A DNA stretch of 64,000 bases, taken from contig CM022955.1 in NCBI GenBank assembly GCA_012931725.1, forward strand, positions 49,237,404-49,301,403, read 5' to 3'. This document shows positions 12,101 to 24,100 of the stretch, one piece after another; within the stretch, counting starts at the first letter, position 1, and each line of letters begins with the position of its first letter. Source of the stretch: Litsea cubeba. Taxonomy: Eukaryota > Streptophyta > Magnoliopsida > Laurales > Lauraceae. Under the pieces are notes generated by a model. It was not told the origin of the DNA and made no database searches. It worked only from the letters and a program-made list of their open reading frames with translations. The position numbers and the translations under genes are program-made.

Positions 12101-15100
12101 CATCTCTCTTTTTCAGGAGAGCTAATGGAAACATACTTCTACTTCTTATATATGTTATGTTGACGATATTTTTGTCACCGGATCCCGTGCTCAACAAGTT
12201 GATTTTATACTTCAATAACTTCGATAAGAATTTGCTATTAGGGATCTGGGATCTCTTCACTTTTTTTACTGAGATTAAAGCCATACGGCCATCTATTGGG
12301 TTGTTTCTCTCCCAAACCAAGTATATTCATGATTTGCTCATGAAAACTAAGATGGATGGTGCCAAACCTGTCACAACACCAATGTCCACCAGCGGCACTC
12401 TGTCTCGATTTTCCGAGTCTCCCTCTTTATCTGACCCAACTCTTTATTGCAACACTGTTGGTGCCTACAATATCTCACTGTCACCAGACCCGGCATTGCC
12501 TTTTCTGTAAATAAGGTGTCATGGTTCATGCATTCACCAACTGAAGAGCATTGGATTGCAGTTAAAAGAATTCTTCACTACCTCAAACACAATATTACAT
12601 ATGGCATTCTTCTTTGTGCTCACCTGCCCAATCAGCATCCACTAGTGGTTATGGAGTCTTTGTTGGCTCTAACCTCGTCAACTGGAGCTCTAAGAAACAA
12701 GCAACCATGATAAGTCTAGCACTGAGGCTGAATACATGGGCATTGCTATTCTCTCATGTGAACTGCTTTGGGTTCACTCTCTACTACGAGAACTTGGTCT
12801 CTCTCTGCCTCATCCATCTATTGATAATATTGGTGATATGCCTATATACCTCTCTACTAATTCAGTTTAACCCGTAGAAGTTGACGTCCAATCCATATTC
12901 GTGATCTTGTCTCCAAACTTCAACTTGATGAGTGTTATGTCTCAACAAATGACCAGATCGCTGACATATTCACAAAGCCTCTTAGCTCAGCTAGATTTTC
13001 TTCTCTTCAGGTCAAGCTTGCTGTCCTTGATGGACTGTCGCACTTGAGGGGGTGTGTTAAGGGTCCATGACCAGATCAAAGGTACAGCTGTCATAACTGT
13101 TGCAACTCCACAACAGGCTGCTGCAACGTATCTGCTCCTCTATCTATTATCCTTATCCACAATCCATGTAAGCACAACTCCTTATCATGTGTACCCAACT
13201 ACTGCATATCATGTTTACCCACTTGATTTATTTAAATGCAACATGGTTTAATGCATGAAATAAAGAAAGTAAGTTTTCTCACAACCAAAACAACAAGAGC
13301 ATGTAGCACAGTTGGAGGTGCTCATTGTTGCAGCAGCAATAACCTTAAGTTGATGCAGAGCCAAAGCAGCAACAATTTGTAAAAAATTTATTTTGCAGCC
13401 ATAAAAATCTGAGTCATGCAATTTCAAAGTAGCACTGCTACAGCAGGTGAAGGTTTGTGCAATTATGAGAGTGGAATTTTCCTCATCAGCATCGGAAGGT
13501 TAATGGTCCAGTGCTAGATTGTTAATCATATAGTTCCCTGTCACTGTCAGATGTTCGAGTTAAGGACCAATCTTTGACTCTATGGGTGTATTTGGCATCG
13601 TGCCATTTGGATGTTCCCATGTTCTCACGAGATGCGACCACGGAAAACATGTTTGATAAGTGTAAATCACTTTGCCAGATTTTGATCTTGCTGAAAGGAA
13701 TCCCAAAATGAAAGTTGGAACAAAAAAAACTTTGTTTTTTTTTTAAGAAACAACTTGCTAGCACAGTTGTTTCCTATTTATCTCCTGGCTTCTAAAGAAG
13801 TCCTTTTAAAGAGGCCTCCAATCCTCTCCGGCATCCTAAAGGTAGGTCCCATGCTTACAATCTCAAAGAAAGTGTCCCCACTTTATAATTCCTAAAGGTG
13901 GGTCACATGGTCACAATAAAAAAAGGTGGGCCCACATTATACTTTCTATAATGGTGGGACCACATTGTAAATCTTATAAATGTGGGCCTCATCTTCTAAT
14001 CTCTAAAGGTGGGCACCATATTGTAATTTCTAAAGGTAGGTCCCATGTCCTTAATCACAGAAAAGGTGGCCCCACTTGGTAATTTCTAAATGTGGATCAC
14101 ATGGTCACAATCACAAAAGGTGAACCCACATTGTAAATCTTATGAATGTGCGCCACATGTTCTAATTTCTAAAGGTGGGTACCACGTTGTAATTTCTAAA
14201 GGTTGGTCTCATATTCACAATCTCAAAAAAGGTGGACCCACATTATAAATCATAGATGGGCCCCGTGTTCTAATTTCTAAAGGTGGGTCACATATTCACA
14301 ATCACAAAAGGTGGACCCACATTGTAAATCCTATGAATGTGAGCCCCATATTCTAATTTCTAAAGGAGGGTACCACCTTGAAATTTCTAAAGGTGGGACC
14401 TATATTTACAATCACAAAATGGTGGCCACACATTATAATTCCTATAAAGGTGGGCCCACATTGTAATCCTGTGAATGTGGGCCCATGTTCTAATTTTTAA
14501 AGGTGGGTACCACATTGTAATTTCTAAAGGTGGTTCCCATGCATGATAATAATAGAGCGCCGCAAACCGTAAAAGTGGGCCCCACACTGTAAATCGTATG
14601 ATTCTCTTTCTTTTTTCTTTAGAGCAAAATTTCTATAATGTTACCAAACAAGTTCCATATAGCATATTCTCAGTAGAGTAGTTTAACATGGCGTTACCAA
14701 ATAAGTTCTACACAACATAGTTTTGGCACAACCCGATCTCAACACAACCAGATCCGAGCACAGAATTGGGTACAACACGAGGACGATGCCAAACGGCCCC
14801 TAAGGTGCTCCTTTTTGTTCAGTTTTTCATTTTTCAATCAAAGAAATCTCCTTAGATGGATTCCTCGCACTAGAAGACCACAAGAAAGAAGTATTTCTGT
14901 TTCACTGCATGAAACAGAACCCTTATATTCAATTATATAAAGTTTAAGTTCCACATAACTGAAAAACATGCTCAAACTCCTAGTGCATTTTTTCTTTTAA
15001 ATATACTTTTTTAGGTTAAATAAAAGCCTTCACATAAAACCTCTCTCCTAACAAGGAAAATGCTTTAACCATTGCACAACCAAGTATTAGTTTACCTTCG

Positions 15101-18100
15101 AAGAATTGTTCATCAGAATTATGACTACACTATTCTCAAAATAAAATTTAAATACCTGAACTAAACTGCACCCCTAAATACCAACAAAGATGAAAAGGCC
15201 AAAATGGCCATCACATCACATGGGACTAAGACAAAGGATTCACATGGTTGAAGATAACAGCCACATGTTTAGAGGCCATAAATAAAGATAGAATCAATCA
15301 ATCATTTACAACGACACCATTGTAACCTGGTCAAAAAATTCCGCACAACAATTTGAAAGCATAAAATTCTCTCTGAGGTTCAATTTTTCCAGTTAAAGCA
15401 TTACAATTCTAATTAAGGCTTTCTAGCAGAATCAATCTTACCCTCTGAGGTGCACGTCTGGTTTTGACTGACCACCTATTCCTTCATCAACCGGTTCTAA
15501 AGAACTTGGTACAGAATAGCTACTATTCTGAGAACCCTGCATCCTCTCATCTGCAACAGTTTCATTTCTTTAGACCTCACCATGAGAGAAAAAATAAATA
15601 CCCTTCTTCATTATTTGACAGAGTAATGGGACACCAGAAACAAAATGTTTGACCTTGAAATCCTTTAAAATAATAAACTGGGACGCATGCAATCATTTAA
15701 AATGGTGAGCATACTACAGAAAGGTCTATAAAAAAATAAAAAAGCATTTCCACAAGATTAAATTCCGAATTCCATTACAAACACAAGCTTAATATTATCA
15801 AGAAAGGTTGAAAGATAGACCATAAGTATAGTTTACAACTTGCCACATTATTGATGGATGTGAAAGGATTTTTTCCAGTGCTTTCTCAAAACTACATACT
15901 ATGGGAACCAGAATCACCGCCACTGAGAATGTCATGAAGTGAAACATTTCCTATATCCTTTCTGATAAGTGATGGACCAGCCTCTTGTAGAGCACCCATT
16001 GATAATGTAGTTGTTACAGCAATGCATCTGCAAGCAGCAAAATGTGGAGGGGTTTTAAGAAAAGAGACACCATCCAGAATGCATCAAAAATGCTTTACGT
16101 GGTAATATCAAAACTTAAGTGGCAATCATATGTTGTCAAGGGATTCACCACATCTATACAGGCATAAAGCAGGCTGTGTATGTCAAATACAAACCCAATT
16201 TAGGCCCATTTAGGCCCAATATGGTGGAATCCAATCTCGTTGGATTTGGTCAACTATTTGCTTAAGTTTTCCTTTTAAATAGATTGTAATTAGCTGATTT
16301 CTCTCTTTCATTAATAATAGATTGTAATTAGATTAGATTAGCTAATTTGTAGCCTTTGAATAGGCAACTGTATTCTATTTAATGGGAGGAAATCTCCAAT
16401 GTAAAGACACACAAATTTTGTCAATTGAAAAGCTTCTCTTGCATGTCACGATTGTTATGGTATCAGAGCTAGAACTTGTAATATTCCAAGTGATCTGAGA
16501 GGAATCAACCTCTCCCGAAAAAAAACAGATCTAGGATCTGTTTCAGACATCTCAGAGTCTTTTCATCCACTGCTGATCATAGCCATTCAACAGTGGCCCA
16601 CTTGAGATTATTCAATCACAACTGGAAACTTCAACAGTATTGGTCGCCCACTGCAGGAGGGAATTTTGGTGATTTTTTCACAATTTTTTGCCAATCAGAG
16701 GTAGGCCATTTGCTCAATTTCATGATTTTCCCATCTCTGGCAGTAGTCTTCATCTCCACCGTCCAAAAGTTTGGATCCTTGGAATCTGCACACCAGATTT
16801 CATCTCAAGGAAGACAATTAAGTATGACAATCAGACCTTGCACCTGATTTGCTTTTCACTTCCTCTGTGGGCCCCACGTGTTCATCCAGACACAATCCTG
16901 AAGGTCGTCTGGGCTGTTTTTTTTCTCTGTGAATATCTGATTCATATCAGATTGATACTGCTGCTGCTGGTAATTCATTCTACTGCTCTTGAAGACAATC
17001 TTGTGTTTCAGACACAAAAATCAAGGATCTGTAAGCTTGGATCATCCAGATCAGAGGTTATTGGAAACAGACAGTCGTCTGTCACGATATGATCAACAGT
17101 GGCCCACCTGCGATCATCATGACATCCTCAAGAAATTCTACAGCCATGGTCGACCATATCTGCTGCTATTTTTGGTGATTTTTTCACCATTTTTTTGGGA
17201 TCAGAGGTAGTCTTTTGGACCCCACTTGTGATTTTCCATCTTTATCATATCATTTTAATCATAGCCGTACAAAATATTGGATTGTGGATGGATTTTAGTG
17301 AAACTTGCATGGCTGGAAACACATTTTGATACTGCTTGCATCTCATTGATCTGATTCTCCATCTGATCAAATCGTGGGCCCCACATCAGCAATCTTCAGT
17401 CAATTTTAAGGTCGCCTGCACCATTTTTTTGTGTTTTTTTACTGCCTGCTGTTGTGCGCTGTTGGATTAACCTCTTCTTGACTACTTCTCTTTATTTGGT
17501 TCTCAAATGGAGAAGTCTGAGGTTAAATTGATTCAATTTAATGGTAAAAACTACCCAACATGGTCTTTTCAATTTCGATTATATCTTGAGGCCAAGGAAT
17601 TATGGGGATTTGTTTCTGGTGCTGATCCAAAGCCTACAGATGATGATAAAAAGATTTCTACTTGGAATACGAAGGATGCAAAAATCAAAACATGGATTCT
17701 TGGGGCTGTGGAACCTCATCTGATTCTGAACCTCAAACCATATACGACCTCCAAGGAGATGTGGGGTTACTTGCAGACAGTTTATCATCAAGACAATTAT
17801 GCACGTCAATTTCAACTTGAATGTGAAATTGCAGAATATAGTCAAGACACCTTGTCCATTCAGGACTACTATTCTGGTTTCCGCAATTTGTGGAGTGAAT
17901 ACGATGGGATTAAATATGCATCTATTCCGAACAATGTTCTTCAAACTATTCAAGGCCTTCAAGCCTCAAGTCACAGAGACCAGTTTTTGATGAAATTGCG
18001 TCCTGAATATGAGACTGTTACATCATCTCTGCTGAGTAGGAGTCCATTACCATCTTTGGATGTTTGTTTGAACGAGCTCCTACGAGAAGAACAACGTCTT

Positions 18101-21100
18101 CGCACAAAAGCCCATCTGGAACAACAACATACTGTAACTTATCCTGTTGCATACTCTGCCAAAGGGAACACTCAGTCTCTGCCAGTCTCACAGTCTTCTA
18201 CGACTCCTCAGATTCGGGATATGAGCAAAGTCCAATGCTACTCTTGCAAAAAATATGGCCATCTTGCGGCCCAATGCAACCAGAAGTTCTGTAATTACTG
18301 CAAAAAGAAGGGACACATCATTAGTGAATGTCGCCGCTGTCCACAGAATCGGACTCCAAATGCCTATGCTGCCACAACAGCCTCTCCTCCTGCTGATGCT
18401 GCATCCACATCTGTGCCTTCACAGCCTGGTCCCTCTTCCTCTCCTCTCACTCTCGAATTAGTTCAACAAATGATTGTCAATGCATTTTCTGCACTTGGCA
18501 TCACAGGTACATCTAAAAACTCTTCTTCCATTTGGTATCTTGATTCCGGCGCTTCAAATCACCTTACTCATTCCAGTGCACAACTCTCTAGTTTGACAAA
18601 ATATACTGGCAATACTCACGTTCAAACAGCCGATGGAGGACACCTTCCTATTACTGCCATTGGAGATATTTCCAGTATCTTGCCCTTAAAGAATGTTTAT
18701 CATTGTCTCAATTTAATTTCAAATCTTCTTTCAGTTGGACAACTTGTTGAAAACAACTGTAAAGTTTCATTTTCTTCCTCTGGTTGTGTTGTGCAGGACC
18801 AGATGTCAGGGAGGGAGATCGCGAGGGGGCCTAAGCATGGACGCTTATTTTCTCTTGATCTTACTGCTCCAATTAGGAATAATGCAACAAATGATTTTTG
18901 TTTTTTCTGCTCAAAATAATTGTCAATTATGGCATAGTAGGCTTGGACATCCTAATTTTAAAACCATGTCTCACATGGTTAATTCTGGATTGTTAAACTC
19001 CATAGGATTCTCTAAGTTTGCTTCTTTTGATTGTGCTACATGTAAGCTGGGAAAAAGTAAGACTCTTCCTTTTTCTGTCTCTACTTCCAATAGCACTCAA
19101 TGTTTTGATTTAATTCATAGTGATGTTTGGGGTATTGCTCCTCATTTGTCTCATGCTCATTATAAATATTTTGTGACTTTTATTGATGATTACAGTAGAT
19201 TTACATGGGTCTACTTTTTGCATTCTAAAGCTGATGTCTTTCATGTTTTTAAGATGTTTTTGGCATATGTTGAGAATCACTTTTCCACTTGCATTAAAAC
19301 TTTACGTTCTGATTCGGGAGGTGAATATGTGTCTACAGAGTTTCAAACTTTTTTACAACAAAAAGGAATAATTTCTCAAAAATCTTATCCTTATACCCCT
19401 CAGCAAAATGGTGTTGCTAAACGGAAAAACAGGCATCTTCTCGATATTACTCGATCTCTTCTTATTGAATCCTCTGTTCCTACACGTTTTTGGACCGAAG
19501 CTCTTAGCACTGCTGCCCACCTTATAAATCGATTACCCTCTTTTTCTTTAGAAAATGAGAGTCCTTTTTATCGATTATACAAAACTACACCGTCTTATGA
19601 TGATCTACATGTTTTTGGGTCGGTGTGTTTTGTACATTTACCTCCTTCTGAGCGTAACAAACTTACTGCCCAATCTGCTAAATGCGCTTTTCTAGGATAT
19701 GCTAGTCATCAAAAGGGGTTTCTTTGTTATGATCCTCACATACGACGCATTCGTACCTCCCGTAATGTTGTCTTTTTTGAAAATCAATATTTTTTCCAAC
19801 AACATCTTGATTCTGTAGAGTCATCATCTGTTGTTTCATTCCCTGGTTTTTCAGATAAAACACCATTTGTTAAATTTGATCCTAATTTTGTTTATCAAAG
19901 GCGGAGTAAAGCTGTGACCACGCATAGTCCCCCTAACGATCCACCAACTGCCTCTGGTCCAACTGGGGACCCTCCCTTACGCCGTTCATCTCGGATCTCC
20001 GTACCTCCATCTCGTTATGGTTATACCCACACTTCCTTGCTGGCCACCATGTCTTCTACTTCTATTCCGAACTCCTATTCCCAGGCTGTGCAGCATGAAT
20101 GTTGGAATACCGCTATGCAGGATGAATTGGATGCTCTTGCGCAAAATCATACATGGGATGTGGTTCCGTGTCCTTCTTATGTTAAGCCAATAGGTTGCAA
20201 GTGGATCTATTCTATCAAGCTTAACACTGATGGGACCTTGGCTAGGTATAAGGCGCGCCTTGTTGCTCTGGGTAATCGGCAAGAATATGGTATTGATTAT
20301 GAAGAGACTTTTGCTCCTGTAGCAAAAATGACAACTGTGAGGACTATTCTTGCCATTGCAGCATCTCAATCCTGGCCTCTATACCAGATGGATGTCAAGA
20401 ATGCCTTTCTTCATGGTGATCTTAAAGAAGATGTTTATATGCGCCTTCCTCAGGGGGTTTCCTCTATCATCTCAGGTGCTGTTGCCAAACTCCGTCGTTC
20501 TCTTTACGGTCTCAAACAAGCTCCCCGGGCATGGTTTGAAAAGTTCCAGCATGCTCTTATCCACTTGGGGTTTCATCCTAGTCCATATGATCCATTTATG
20601 TTCCTTCATCATGCTTCCACGGGGATTACTGTTCTTCTTGTTTATGTGGATGATATCATCATTACAGGTACCGATCCAGATATGATTCAACAACTTCAGG
20701 CCTCTCTTCATGAATCTTTCCACATGAAAGATCTTGGTCCTTTACACTATTTTTTAGGTCTTGAAGTTCATCAATCTGCAAAAGGCATTGTACTTCATCA
20801 ACATAAATATGCTCTGGAATTAATTGAAATGGCTGGACTTCAAGGATCTGCTCCCGTCGATACTCCAGTAGAAGTCAATGTTAAGCTCCAGCAGGACAGT
20901 GGAGATCCCCTCTCTGATCCTACATTATATCGTCGCCTTGTTGGCAGCTTGATCTACTTGACGATAACTCGTCCTGATATTTCTTATGCAGTCAATTTAG
21001 TCAGTCAATTCATGACTGATCCTCGACATCTTCATTTGGCTGCAGTCCGACGAATTCTTAAATATCTCATTCGGACTCCAACCCGTGGCTTATTTTATTC

Positions 21101-24100
21101 GGCAAATAATTCCCTAACACTCAAAGCATACTCAGATGCTGATTGGGCTGGTTGTCCGGACACTCGTCGCTCTACCACAGGATGGTGCATGTATCTCGGA
21201 GATAGTTTGATTTCGTGGAAATGTAAGAAACAAGATAAAGTCTCCAAATCTTCCACCGAAGCTGAGTATCGTGCCATGTCTGCTGCTTGTTCCGAAATTC
21301 TCTGGCTTCGCGGATTGCTTTCCGATCTCGGATTTCCAGCTGATACTGCCACACCACTCTATGCAGACAATACTAGTGCAATTCGTATTACTGCCAATCC
21401 AGTTTTTCACGAACGTACTAAACACATAGAGATTGATTGCCATTTTATACGAGATGAATACAAGCGTGATGTGATTAGTCTTCCTCACATCCCTTCTGAT
21501 CTTCAAAATGCTGATATCTTCACAAAGGGACTTCCGCGCCCTCGTCATCAGTTCTTGGTTAGCAAATTGATGCTTGTGGATTCCCCCACATCAATTTGAG
21601 GGGGGGTGTCAAATACAAACCCAATTTAGGCCCATTTAGGCCCAATATGGTGGAATCCAATCTCGTTGGATTTGGTCAACTATTTGCTTAAGTTTTCCTT
21701 TTAAATAGATTGTAATTAGCTGATTTCTCTCTTTCATTAATAATAGATTGTAATTAGATTAGATTAGCTAATTTGTAGCCTTTGAATAGGCAACTGTATT
21801 CTATTTAATGGGAGGAAATCTCCAATGTAAAGACACACAAATTTTGTCAATTGAAAAGCTTCTCTTGCATGTCACGATTGTTAGTGTACACCAATGTAAT
21901 AAAATAATAGAACAAGATAAGGGGGAAAATTAGAAATTTGAAAGATGGCAATGTCAAAGACAGGATGGAGTTATTTAGGGCAAGGAAAGATGGAGGTATG
22001 AGCTTCATTTAAGATGCATTGAACATGAATACTGTTAAGAAGGTGAAAAATGAGTAGCAACCATAGAAGAATTAAAAGCATCCAACTTACCTCATTTGTG
22101 CCGCTCTGGCAGCTTGAACTCCAGCAAGTGCGTCTTCAATCACAAGGCACTAATTCAAGGATTTTATAATATCAGGAGCATAAGAATTATCATAGCACAT
22201 TTGTGCTTAATACTATCATTTTATATCAGAAATAAAATTCATAGCCATATGCCTTCCACATGAAGTTATAGTGGATCAGATTTGGAACAAAACAGATTGT
22301 AGTTATAAACAATGTTTCAGAAAACAGGCATAAGGGAAGGCGTTCAATTGCTCGAAGCATGAGTTATGAGCCTCAACACATGGTTTGTAAGCGACACAAG
22401 TGTGCCTTTTTTCAAATAAATAATTTGTTACATAAAATATAGATATATTAATATAATATAAAAAAGATCTATATAAACATATACACACCATTAACATCCT
22501 TGTTCTTTGCTTCTGACTGTCACAGGTTTGGCTGTCATAAGCCTCCTTGTATGAGTTTGCTAGAGTTAATATATGCAACAATTCTCCTAAATTAACATAA
22601 CCTTTGATTTAAAATTCCAAACTGAACCTCCATTTGAGGCACGGGACATGTTGTCGTATGCCCCTGAGATGGGTTGAGATGGGTTGTCGCTGAAGCATGA
22701 GCTTCATTCATGGTTAAAAAAAACAGCGTTACCATTTCATAACGGTTGTTATGAAATGGTAACAGCCTATGCCATTATTTCATTTTCAATATAACTGTAA
22801 TGGTCTCAAAAAGGTGAAAATAATGGTGCATACTACCGTTATTTTGAATATAGTCATGAGTCATAACGGCCGTTATATTGAAAATAACAGTCAAAATATC
22901 ATCCGACAATGATTTTTTTTTTTCTTTCGCTGATTTATTTCCCAAACCATTTGTGGAGCTTCCTAAGATTGTGCTAAAGCTCCCCAAGACTCTTTTTTCA
23001 CCAAAACCTAAGCGATTTGCTAGATTTTGGTGGATTCTCATATGAAGGCTTCTTCCCTCCTCAACCACAATACCACTATGTCCATATTCCACTATTTTAA
23101 TTAAGGGTAATATTCAGGTGGGAACTATTCTCACATATTATGTGAGAACTTTTTTGTGGGGCCCAATTGTGGGCCCCATTTGGGGATGGGACTAGGGGGG
23201 ATGGAAAGATCTATGTGAGACCACCCCAAGTATCAAGTTTGACCCCAAACACATGCCCCTAACCCCTTCATCCGTGGCCCACAAGTTTAATGGCTTCATA
23301 TTCAAAACAATATTCAACCCTCGATCCAGCGGTTCACTCCATTCAGATGTGTGCGAATCCTTGGGATTAGTGACTATCAAGGGGTTCCCTATTGGTTGCT
23401 AGGTTTGGATGAGTTGCTAGTTGGGCCCCGCAAAAAACTTCTCATATAATAGGTGAGAACTAGTACTCACTTGAATATTTTCCTTTAATTAATTCATTCA
23501 TCTTGATGTAGTAGTAAAGTAAATGTCACTTGAAAGTTGAAATTGACTCTCAACTTACTTGGTGATTGAGTAATTGAGTACTGAACTACCACCACTAGTT
23601 TCTTGACTTTAATTGTGCAACACTAATGGTTAGCTCAAAATTATGTTGCAATGCATACTATAAAATTTGTGATATTTCAACTTATTTTAATATATACATG
23701 TATTGTGAATCTATTTGATTCATACCAGACTTTACAAGTTTCTGATAAGATAATGATACGGGATGTTAAGACTTAGAGGGGCCGATATTTTCCTTTAAAG
23801 TGTTCGCTAATGGTGAAAAAATTGTTTTCTAGCATTTTATAATATTTTGGATTTTTTGGATGTTTTTTCGGATTTTTTGGAATAAAATAAAATTTTGCAC
23901 CGCGATGACCGCGAACTGCGACATGATGCCTCATTAGAACGGTTTTCAGCGATGGTGACCGCAACCGCAATTTTAAACCATGGCTTCATTTGGGATGTGT
24001 ACCGCAAATGTAAGCCACATTCAGCTTTTTGCCCAGAGCCATTTTTTTAAGAGACCTTACCTTGGGCAGTTGGGCCATATGCCACAAATGCCTTTAAAAA

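Larger units (their letters stand above)
7351..13290 (+). mobile_element. Old, decayed copia element with nested insertions
   Basis: Left LTR-like copy at about 7351-7556 and right copy at about 13053-13290 share phrases such as catgaccagat, ggtacagctgtcat and catgaaataaagaaag. The left copy is followed by TGGCATCAGAGCT near 7559, one base from the initiator-Met primer site. The right copy is preceded by the purine tract GAGGGGG. The internal region is mostly lost or displaced by the block at 7746-11911. Only the RT-RNase H end remains at 11912-13050. Divergence between the LTRs is high by eye, so the insertion is old. It lies within SOQ1 intron 8. Confidence 0.75.
16181..21883 (+). mobile_element. 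Young full-length Ty1/copia retrotransposon
   Basis: LTRs at 16181-16457 and 21607-21883 are each 277 bp and identical on reading. The element is bounded by a 5-bp duplication GTGTA (16176-16180 and 21884-21888). TGGTATCAGAGCT follows the left LTR directly, and a purine tract TTGAGGGGGGG precedes the right one. The internal region encodes gag, protease, integrase, RT and RNase H in copia order. Identical LTRs imply a very recent insertion. It sits in SOQ1 intron 6, antisense to the gene; without it that intron would be about 350 bp. Two coding defects (a frameshift after the protease, and an integrase Glu to Lys) suggest it cannot move on its own. Confidence 0.97.

Noticed and set aside
13053..13290. 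Right copia LTR and left copy at 7351 as boundaries of one complete working element
   Set aside because: The internal coding region is mostly missing and a 4-kb foreign block sits between, so only a decayed element can be claimed.
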